From NCBI RefSeq assembly GCF_000280905.1, contig NZ_ALAP01000067.1:1-49169 (forward strand): a stretch of DNA of 49,169 bases, given 5' to 3'. The position numbers and the translations under genes were made by a program. The stretch comes from Streptomyces sp. AA1529 (lineage in GTDB: Bacteria > Actinomycetota > Actinomycetes > Streptomycetales > Streptomycetaceae). Below are positions 43,401-49,169 of the stretch, one piece after another; the first letter of the stretch is position 1; each line of letters opens with the position of its first letter. The notes beneath the pieces are model-generated. The model worked only from the letters and a program-made list of their open reading frames with translations. It was not told where the DNA came from and searched no databases.

Positions 43401-44979
43401 GAAGGAAGCCACGGACTGCGACGCCGAACTGCGCGACGCTTCGGCCCAGACCGTGACCCGAGCCGAAGCACTGGCCGCCTCAGCACCGGCGGGCAGCACC
43501 GAAATCATCGAGGCCACCAAGCGGCGCCTCGGCCGCACCGTAAAAGACCTGGAGACCCAGTTCCGCCGCCTGGACAAGCGCAGCGGCCAGCTGGAAGCGG
43601 AAGCAACAGCTGCCAGCCAGCCCAGCGGAAAACCGTGGACCAGCCTCAACAAGGACTGGACGCCTCCAACCCCGGCCGAAGGCACGCGTCTGACCGAACG
43701 GGCCGCCTCCGCGCTGAGAGAAGCAGAAGCCCTGCTCACCAAAGCGATGGGGACACAGCGGTCCACCGAGCGCAACGTCCGTGCCGGGGAAGCTGCCGCA
43801 CGTGAGATGGGCGTCATCAACCGTAGCCTTGCCACCGCGGCCCGCAGGCTGAAACTGCCCGCCCTCGCCAGCCCGTTCACCGGAACCGCCGACGCAGCAC
43901 AGCAGGCCGCCGACGACGCCATTCACGCCCACAACACCGCAACCGACCTCCTGCAGGAGGCGAATCAGGGCGTCAACGAGGCCGTCGTGAAATTCCGCGA
44001 AACGGCCAACCAGAGCCGATTCAGCAATCTCAAGGCGCCGATCTACCAGCAGCTCACGGATATCGACACCACATCGCTGATCGAACGCGCCGACCGGTGG
44101 ACGACCGAACTCGACGGCCGGATCGCCAGCTTGACCACCGACCTGGAAGACTCCGAACGCCACCGCAACCTGCTGATCGACCAGCTCAAACACCACACCG
44201 GCCAGGCGCTGGCCCTGCTGGAAAAAGCCGAGCGGCTCTCGCGCCTACCCGAAGGCGCGGGAGCATGGGCCAAACAGAGGATATTGAAGATCGGCTTCAG
44301 CACACCCGAGCCACAAGTCCTGGCCGTACGGATCGCCGAGAGCCTCGACGAGAATGCCCGCACCCAGCCCCACCTACCCGGCCGCGACCTGGTCCTTCGC
44401 TGTGTGACAGCAGCGGTCCCACGCGACTTCAAAGTAGAGATCCTCAAGCCCGACGCCACCGGCCGCGCCGACTACGCCTCCATCAGCGACATGAGCAAAG
44501 TGTTCTCTGGAGGCCAGGAACTCACCGGCGCGATCATGCTGTACTGCACGCTCGCCGCACTGCGTGGCAGCACCCGGACCGGAGCCCGCAGCACCAGCCG
44601 CCTGGGCGGAATGCTGGTCCTGGACAACCCGATCGGCAAGGCGAACGCCAGCTACCTGCTGAGCCTGCAAATGAACATGGCCACCGCCCTCGGCGTCCAA
44701 CTGATCTACACCACCGGCAACATGGAAGACCGCGTCCTGGCCACCTTCCCCCTGTGCATCCGGCTGCGCAACGACACCGACCAACGCACCGGAACACGCC
44801 ACCTGCACGTTACCGACCACATCGCCCGCGACACACCACCGCCCGACGACAACAGTGCCACTGGCCAGATCCTCGCCGCCCGCCTGCTGGTGAAACCCCG
44901 CACCCCGCACACCCCGCCCACAGACAGCCGCACGACGCAGCAGGAAAACCATCACGACCAGATGGCCGGCGACCAGTGA
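40477..44979 (+). CDS. JetC/MukB-like SMC ATPase (Wadjet-like)
   Basis: This protein of 1500 aa is very long. The N-terminal head has Walker A LVLENGGGKSVLIRMLL (Lys63-Ser64). Roughly 1000 residues of coiled coil follow, broken at the middle (around 680-760, with VVDGIVVPDHEALDKARILL...PDAAVLVSTPEPL), where the hinge is expected. The C-terminal head has signature SKVFSGGQELTGAIMLYC (about 1340) and Walker B GMLVLDNPIGKANASYLLSLQ (about 1380; Asp-Asn instead of the usual Asp-Glu, as in several Wadjet-type relatives). AGGAG precedes the ATG at 40477. It is the DNA-extruding motor of the complex and distinct from the Rad50 in the same operon: no CxxC zinc hook is seen. Confidence 0.9.
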   Translation: MYELNRIRLYNIGPSAARYGDVLLDLSEGGSPIPATTLIPTAGQLLQRPAPATLLVLENGGGKSVLIRMLLATVLPERQSRKGREALRAYVVSAAAPSHVALEWVHVRTGETLVTGQVLTPATDGTVERTFYSLTPNAETTLATLPFADAGRRLRMNAYQDALRRLDTDDKTLRLEVEKRQGEWEKHLRRLGLEPDLFAVQQAMNVDEGDAAEAFKTTTGRQFVHWLLSKATDAENFTELGEAFGAYAKNIGRREQLLLDRDFSTAMATAAGHLARRRTEQKTQVTAAQHAATTLGQLAAQVGACVQHADTELSTLRKEHAAAKADAEQQQQARNEADLLHKEVRRQTLVLRLDAAGSELSRTQDQLAAERDELAAWAVVPKVLKAAAAREKYRVASDLLDDAEQAAGTARLHRDQAGARFAGALQSSRQQCVEQADHLDNAVSISKNEAAEAQHDGTKRQGQATECTVRAELLGQHIEQLDARLEEACQAGLVAEDETVAEADARLQTKATDSKNEATRQREHYEHLEQETRQLDAAANKLIEPEVQARQAAQTAQQAVDDTHKGAAELAARLLLRELAELDGDEDVPGGDPAQWLEENAPTLRNLAAAAQAAATHHLDLLRAEEQADQRLLAALRVEGEALMPPRTQVEDLLKLLDQHQITATSGWNALQQLVNPHRHAATIQAHPAVVDGIVVPDHEALDKARILLAQMPQLPDAAVLVSTPEPLETELPPSGSGFVVEPTPALHDVQAAAELREQVEARIQDRRRAQHTYTERQTAAFQLEGRLTNWLRDHPTGHIGQLRSVANARQADATNAASALDTARETYRQTANTLADLAPTLADTEQTARDTARDAESIHQLAGDAAEADTHRAQIRTLNAEAEQHRTAAAELREQADRLRDHATEYAVRAESLRRDAAAYEARLAKVVHGDQPLISSPGEYDLATLEISYQEAAEGFRAVEVGEDLRRRVEGAQKEATDCDAELRDASAQTVTRAEALAASAPAGSTEIIEATKRRLGRTVKDLETQFRRLDKRSGQLEAEATAASQPSGKPWTSLNKDWTPPTPAEGTRLTERAASALREAEALLTKAMGTQRSTERNVRAGEAAAREMGVINRSLATAARRLKLPALASPFTGTADAAQQAADDAIHAHNTATDLLQEANQGVNEAVVKFRETANQSRFSNLKAPIYQQLTDIDTTSLIERADRWTTELDGRIASLTTDLEDSERHRNLLIDQLKHHTGQALALLEKAERLSRLPEGAGAWAKQRILKIGFSTPEPQVLAVRIAESLDENARTQPHLPGRDLVLRCVTAAVPRDFKVEILKPDATGRADYASISDMSKVFSGGQELTGAIMLYCTLAALRGSTRTGARSTSRLGGMLVLDNPIGKANASYLLSLQMNMATALGVQLIYTTGNMEDRVLATFPLCIRLRNDTDQRTGTRHLHVTDHIARDTPPPDDNSATGQILAARLLVKPRTPHTPPTDSRTTQQENHHDQMAGDQ

Positions 44980-46058
44980 GCGACCACCAGACGGACACGG
45001 ACGCCAACGGACATCCGCTGTCCCCGTCAGCAGCCTGCCTGGCAACAACCCTGACCTCGAGAACGGAACACCGCATCGAGCAGGCCACGATCCTCGAGAC
45101 CTTCACCCAGGCCTGCCCCGAGACAGCCGGCACCACCCAAGGCCGGCCCGCCCTGTCCGCCCTGCTCGACGAACTCGCAGACCACCACCTGATCGAACTC
45201 CCACGCACCCGCGACGGATGGGACCACGCCCAGCCACCCCTGCCACGCTGGCTCCGCCTGCCCGCACCCCCCAAAACCACAGAACCCCGGCCCAGCCGCG
45301 CGGCGCCCCCCATGTGGCGACGGGAACTGGCCTGGGCAAACACCGCCAAACTCACCACCGCCCAGATCGACACCCTCAAGACGATCAACCGCTGGCTCCG
45401 CGACACCGACGCGAACGCCCGGCGGGCCACCATCCCCATGCGCGAACGCTCCCTGGAAATCTTCGGCGACGAAAAGCGCCTCGACGCACTGATCACCACC
45501 ACGCTCTTCGCCCCGGAACGCCTCACCCTGACCACCCTGTTCGCCGCGAGGGTCCCACCGCCCCTGGCCTACGAACGCACCGGTGACGGCGGAATCGCCC
45601 TCGTGATCGAGAACAGCGACACCTTCGCAACCATCAGCACACTCCTCGCCGAGAACCCGGGACACGTCGGCTATGTGGTATTCGGCGGAGGCCACGCCTT
45701 CGAAGCGTCCGTCACCCGCATCGCAAAACTCAACGGCGTCACAGACATCGCCTACTACGGCGACCTCGACGACGACGGACTCACCATCCCGCAGCGAGCC
45801 AACGCATCAGGAACAGCAGCGGGGCTCCCACCCATCCGCCCCGCCCTGGGGCTCTACCGGCTCCTGTTCCAACAAGGCATCCGAGGCCCGGCCCCTGCAC
45901 GAGCCGACCTCCTGGCCGCCGAACGACGTGCCGCATGGCTGCCCGAATCCCTGCGCCACCAAGCGTCCAACATCCTCACCGCCGGGAACCGGCTAGCCCA
46001 AGAAGCCACCGGCACGACACTCCTGCAACAGGACCACTCATGGCGCGACGACCTATGA
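44976..46058 (+). CDS. JetD-like Toprim nuclease (Wadjet-like)
   Basis: This protein of 360 aa starts with GTG at 44976 inside the stop of the SMC gene (GTGA). The central segment PMRERSLEIFGDEKRLDAL (about 154-172) is the hallmark of the JetD/DUF3322-DUF2220 proteins. It is followed by a Toprim-like core with Glu212 (LVIENSDTF), a FGGGH loop (about 236-240) and Asp263-x-Asp265 (YYGDLDDDGL). In Wadjet, JetD is the metal-dependent nuclease that cuts circular DNA when the SMC complex has extruded it. The C-terminus is basic and short. All presumed catalytic acids are present. Confidence 0.9.
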   Translation: MSDHQTDTDANGHPLSPSAACLATTLTSRTEHRIEQATILETFTQACPETAGTTQGRPALSALLDELADHHLIELPRTRDGWDHAQPPLPRWLRLPAPPKTTEPRPSRAAPPMWRRELAWANTAKLTTAQIDTLKTINRWLRDTDANARRATIPMRERSLEIFGDEKRLDALITTTLFAPERLTLTTLFAARVPPPLAYERTGDGGIALVIENSDTFATISTLLAENPGHVGYVVFGGGHAFEASVTRIAKLNGVTDIAYYGDLDDDGLTIPQRANASGTAAGLPPIRPALGLYRLLFQQGIRGPAPARADLLAAERRAAWLPESLRHQASNILTAGNRLAQEATGTTLLQQDHSWRDDL

Positions 46059-46078
46059 AGGTCGAACACTGCTATGGG

Positions 46079-46275
46079 CTATACCTCGAGGCCGATGCTG
46101 ACGATGACGGCGATCGCTGCGACGTCCTCAGCGAGGGAGCCCATGTCGGCGGTGATGGTGTCTCCGCCGACGACGCTGTCGTGGCTGGGGCGGTTGTAGA
46201 AGACGAGGTCGTCGTCGTTGCGCACCTTGCTGTTGCGGTTCAGGAGCACGGCGGACACGTCACAGCGGACTTCGC
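46079..46275 (-). pseudogene. Fragment of a TerD-family (tellurium/stress) protein
   Basis: The minus frame reads VRCDVSAVLLNRNSKVRNDDDLVFYNRPSHDSVVGGDTITADMGSLAEDVAAIAVIVSIGLE, the first half of a TerD/CABP calcium-binding domain (D-x-S-A-x-L-L...KVR-DDD-LVFYN). The N-terminal start, the catalytic-type second half and the Ca-binding C-terminus are missing. It begins 21 bp after the JetD-like stop, on the other strand, so the defence cluster ends against debris. Confidence 0.75.
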
Positions 46276-46662
46276 GCCTGGTGTGAGTGCTCCTCGGAGT
46301 CGGGGGAGAACGCCCGGTGGTCCGGGGCATGGGCCCTCGGCTGTGCATTTTGTGGCAGATCCACTTCGGCACAGTGTTTTCACTCCTCCCGGAAGGTTGG
46401 CATATGCCTCCAGCGGGCGCTGGGAGCATGGGGGCGGCTGTCAATCCTGCGAAGCTCTTTTTACCTCGGTGATTGCAATGCCTGCGACGTCGCCGCGTGC
46501 GGGGGCGGCTCAGTGCCGACGACACTTCCCATTTTCACGGTCGCATGAAATTGCACTCGTTTCTGGGCGCGGTGGGAAGTTTCCGCTGCTGTGTGTCCCG
46601 GCGCATGTGTTGGTGTCCTGTCGAGGGGGAAGATGCCTGTTCAGAGACGCAGAGGGGGAAGA
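46276..46662. other. No gene recognised
   Basis: This region between the TerD fragment and the DUF397 gene has no convincing frame. It would contain the DUF397 promoter. The XRE-type regulator gene that normally precedes DUF397 genes is not here. Confidence 0.45.
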
Positions 46663-46917
46663 GTGGCCGAATATCGAAATGGTGTCATGGCGAGTTCCAT
46701 CGCTACTGCCCAGTGGGTGAAGAGCAGTGCCAGCAATGCCGTCGGGGGTAATTGCGTCGAATTTGCATCACTGCCGAGCGGTGAGGTCGCGGTGCGGAAC
46801 TCCCGGTTCCCTGACGGGCCAGCGCTGGTCTTCACCCCGGCTGAGATCGGGGCTCTCCTCCAGGGCGTGCGCTTGGGGGAGTTCGATGCGATGACGGTCC
46901 CTGACTGCGCTTCGTAG
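46663..46917 (+). CDS. DUF397 family protein
   Basis: This protein of 84 aa starts at GTG 46663 with AGAGGGGGAA upstream. VAEYRNGVMASSIATAQWVKSSASNAVGGNCVEFA and VAVRNSRFPDGPALVFTPAEIGALLQGVRLGEFD are the standard DUF397 motifs. In actinobacteria these small proteins are partners of XRE/Scr1-type regulators that lie just upstream and act in growth or development switches. Here the partner gene is absent, so it is an orphan and may have lost its usual role. Confidence 0.9.
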   Translation: MAEYRNGVMASSIATAQWVKSSASNAVGGNCVEFASLPSGEVAVRNSRFPDGPALVFTPAEIGALLQGVRLGEFDAMTVPDCAS

Positions 46918-47127
46918 GTTGCGTGTGGCGGTGTCATGCCATAACTCTTGGTGACCGGTGGGTCTGCTGGTGATCAAGGAGTACGGGTGTCAGGAAGCCA
47001 ACGGCGCAGTACTGGTGATGTTCCGCTGTCCCCGGCCACGTCACCGACCGACCAGCCGACCCGCCATGACGCCGCGCTGCTCAACCGGGCGGACTCGCCA
47101 GAACGGCATGGGCTGGAAAGCCGGCCA

Positions 47128-48054
47128 TCATGCTTCGCCGCTGGCCGCGCTGTCCGAGCCGGCCGGATCCTGCACGGCATCCCCCGGCGCGGCCAGCGCC
47201 AGCCTGGCCACCACCGCGTCGGCGATCGCCGACGCCCGTTGCTCTCCCAGGCCACGCTGCGCGGCCGTCTCCAGCACCAACTGCCGCACCTCGACAAGCT
47301 GTTCACGAGTCAGCGGCGGGACCGCCGTCACGGCTTCCGCCCTGCTGCGGAAGACCTTGCGCAGCGCGCCTTTCGTCCCCTTGGCAGCGCCATCCACCGC
47401 GGCACCCGCGATCTTCTGCGCCGCCTGATCCAACGCCAGCCACACCACGGGAGTCACCAGCGCGGCGACCTCGCCGAGGCCGAAGCCCAGCGGCTCACGT
47501 CGCCGACTTCGGCCGCCCAACCGGCGTACGGCCGAGGCGTAGTCGAATCCGGCCAGCCCTGCTACAAGCGGCAGTTCCTCCACGGCGACCTCGGCCACCA
47601 CATCACGGACCACGTCGCGCACTCTCGTCCCGCCCGTTGCGACCTTCTGGCCGCCGGACCGAGCTGCTTCGGGGCTACTGAAGCCTGGGCGCTCGTAGCC
47701 GAGGTGGGTCGGCGCCGGTGGTGGAGTAGGCCGCAAGACCGCCGTACCGGGGTTGGCGAGGGCTTCTGGCCCTCCATAGTCCGGCCCTCCGAAGTCTGGG
47801 CTCGTGAACCGGGGGGCAGAGCGGCTCGTGCGACTCGTGCGGTCGGTGTGCCGTTTCGTCGCTCTCCCGTCTGCCATGCTGTGCACGGATATCACCGGGT
47901 CTGCCCGGACACCCAGGACGGACGTCAACAGGCGACGTCCAAGAGGAAGCCGACGCTGGCGTGCGACAGCCAAAGGCCGGCCGAAGGAGTCGATTCTGCG
48001 GTCGATGCCCAAGACCGCTGCAGCGATACGCCGACTCGCGGAGGGTTGCATCAT
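47128..48054 (-). CDS. Hypothetical protein of the 47-49 kb pair
   Basis: This protein of about 308 aa starts at ATG 48054 and is coupled by ATGA to the upstream gene. It has a basic N-terminus (MMQPSASRRIAAAVLGIDRRIDSFGRPLAVARQRR), a disordered proline-rich middle, then helical segments (RVRDVVRDVVAEVAVEELPLVAGLAG) and one hydrophobic stretch (LGEVAALVTPVVWLALDQAAQKIAGAAVDGAAKG). It ends with a helix pair (LTREQLVEVRQLVLETAAQRGLGEQRASAIADAVVARLALAAPG) of the kind seen in DNA-binding or oligomerisation tails. No family is recognised. Confidence 0.6.
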   Translation of the reverse strand: MMQPSASRRIAAAVLGIDRRIDSFGRPLAVARQRRLPLGRRLLTSVLGVRADPVISVHSMADGRATKRHTDRTSRTSRSAPRFTSPDFGGPDYGGPEALANPGTAVLRPTPPPAPTHLGYERPGFSSPEAARSGGQKVATGGTRVRDVVRDVVAEVAVEELPLVAGLAGFDYASAVRRLGGRSRRREPLGFGLGEVAALVTPVVWLALDQAAQKIAGAAVDGAAKGTKGALRKVFRSRAEAVTAVPPLTREQLVEVRQLVLETAAQRGLGEQRASAIADAVVARLALAAPGDAVQDPAGSDSAASGEA

Positions 48055-48746
48055 CGTGCCGTCCCCTCCTCGCCGATCGTGGGTCCGTGCGGACGTTGCG
48101 GTGCCTCGTAGCCGCTGAGTCCGCCGCGTCGCTCGCGCGCCGGGTCCACGGGCCGGCCGTTCGACTGCGGCTCGCAAGTTCCGGTCTCCGGATGGAGGTT
48201 GGTGGTCAGTACGTCGGTGCGGGGTTGGTCGTCGGTCGCGGGTACCGAGGGCACCATCGGTGACGGCTGCGTCGGGCTGGCCGTGCCGGGCGGTGCAACG
48301 TGGGACTGAGACTCAGCGCTTGCCGGTGGCGACCACTCAGCGGGCAGCACAGGTTCCGCAACAGCAGCACCCCCTACCGGATCCAGCCCGGTCCGTGACG
48401 CGCCGATGACCGCGTCGCTCACCGACTGAGTGCGTCCGAGCTGAGTCAGGATCACGGGGGCCGATATGCCGACCACGACAGCTGCGTAGGCGCCGCTGAC
48501 CTGGCCTGTGGTGCCCAGGAGCACTGCGGCCCCGGCGCCCATCGCACTGTGTACGACGGCGGCGACCGGGTCGGCCACGGGGTCGAAGTAGTCCTGGAAC
48601 CGCGGCGGTTCGCTCACCTGTCCGGCGGATAACCGCCGACCAGCACGGCGGGCCGATTGCCAGTCCAGGAACCGGGTGTAGGCGTCGAGAAGCCCGCGCA
48701 GTGCGCCCCCCGCCGCACCCAGCAGAATCAGCATTGGCACATCCAC
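48051..48746 (-). CDS. Small membrane protein, first gene of a two-gene operon
   Basis: This protein of about 231 aa starts at GTG 48746 with GGGGGAA 5 nt upstream; ATG 48734 is the alternative. It has an N-terminal hydrophobic segment (MLILLGAAGGALRGLLDAYTRFL), a spacer with a DWQSARRAGRR basic patch, two further hydrophobic stretches (AAVVHSAMGAGAAVLLGTTG, AYAAVVVGISAPVILTQLG) and a long Pro/Ser/Thr-rich C-terminal tail without domain. This holin-like topology suggests a membrane scaffold. The second gene is translated by coupling, so both proteins probably act together. No family is recognised. Confidence 0.6.
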   Translation of the reverse strand: MDVPMLILLGAAGGALRGLLDAYTRFLDWQSARRAGRRLSAGQVSEPPRFQDYFDPVADPVAAVVHSAMGAGAAVLLGTTGQVSGAYAAVVVGISAPVILTQLGRTQSVSDAVIGASRTGLDPVGGAAVAEPVLPAEWSPPASAESQSHVAPPGTASPTQPSPMVPSVPATDDQPRTDVLTTNLHPETGTCEPQSNGRPVDPARERRGGLSGYEAPQRPHGPTIGEEGTAR

Positions 48747-49169
48747 GACTTCCCCCGGTGATGCAAACCGCTTGGTTCCGGCATATGGAGCCTTGCCCGA
48801 CCCTAAGGTCCGAAGCCGAACTGAGGGAAGGAAGAGCGGCAAGCGGTATTCGGTGACTCTGCTCGTCGAGGTGAATCGCCGAGCGTCTCCGTGCACCACA
48901 GGTGTTGCACCCGCTATGGTCGTCTCGACCGCTTCTGAGCTGTGTGAACTCGAACCGCACGCTCGCGGCGCCCCTGAGAAGCGTCGAAGACTTGGAGTCT
49001 CCCGGCGAGGGCAGCATCAGGTGAGTGACCTGGAGGAAGTGTGTCGCGCATGTCGTTCCGAGGTCTGCGGCTGTCCGTGGCGGGTGACTTTGTGGAGTGA
49101 TGCTCTGCCCTGCGAGCCGCTGGCGGCAGATGCCGAGGTCGGCGTGCACCGTTGTCGGTCGGTGGCTGG
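48747..49169. other. Window end, no gene recognised
   Basis: A plus-strand stretch near 49021-49110 (gtgagtgacctggaggaagtg onward) opens MSDLEEVCRACRSEVCGCPW-like text with four cysteines, but it stops quickly and may be a chance frame. No supportable gene. Confidence 0.35.

Overview
The window is about 70% G+C, with Streptomyces-style codon use, actinobacterial gene families (DUF397, SUKH next to a WXG-like secreted protein, PASTA-less Ser/Thr kinase, DUF6236) and many IS fragments. It is most likely an accessory region of a Streptomyces chromosome or of a close relative. It holds no rRNA, tRNA, ribosomal or central-metabolism genes. Roughly a third of it is gene debris, so it reads as a recombination-prone island.

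Layout. 0.4-2.2 kb: a TetR regulator and a divergent TIM-barrel-like protein that share a 30-bp palindromic operator. 2.2-6.0 kb: a graveyard holding a decayed membrane-protein paralogue, an Mrr-type endonuclease N-terminus fused to a metallo-beta-lactamase scrap, an intact kinase-fold (APH-like) gene, an IS5 remnant, a polyketide-cyclase/TetR chimera and a frameshifted regulator tail. 6.0-10.6 kb: an FtsX-type permease without a visible ATPase, divergent from a NarL-type two-component pair. 10.8-11.4 kb: IS5-family remnant. 11.4-14.5 kb: a secreted-toxin operon (WXG-like partner, DUF6973-type toxin, SUKH immunity). 15.8-16.9 kb: a relic type I-E CRISPR locus with three repeats, two 32-bp spacers and a broken Cas3 HD domain, followed by a full-length IS3 element (17.0-18.3 kb). 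18.4-23.4 kb: small accessory genes (DUF1871-like, a lipoprotein, a one-TM protein), duplicated 3-prime gene ends and a membrane Ser/Thr kinase. 23.4-28.5 kb: an IS701 remnant, a DUF6236 protein, an intact IS3 element that cuts a hypothetical gene, a frameshifted ORF and an ISKra4-like scrap.

28.6-46.1 kb is the main find: ten tightly packed, apparently intact genes in two divergent operons around a 100-bp promoter region. The leftward operon encodes a coiled-coil protein of unknown function, a Cas4/RecB-type Fe-S nuclease, a protein with a possible beta-barrel and an SF1 helicase. The last three together look like eukaryotic DNA2 split into three polypeptides. The rightward operon encodes Mre11/SbcD, Rad50/SbcC with a zinc hook, and then a Wadjet/MukBEF-like set (JetA-, JetB-, JetC- and JetD-like). 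My working hypothesis is a defence or plasmid-exclusion machine. The SMC/JetD part would cut circular DNA, and the Mre11-Rad50 plus DNA2-like part would process the ends. The domain calls rest on motifs I can see; the joint function is inference.

46.1-49.2 kb: a TerD remnant, a DUF397 protein and two coupled hypothetical genes (one membrane protein).
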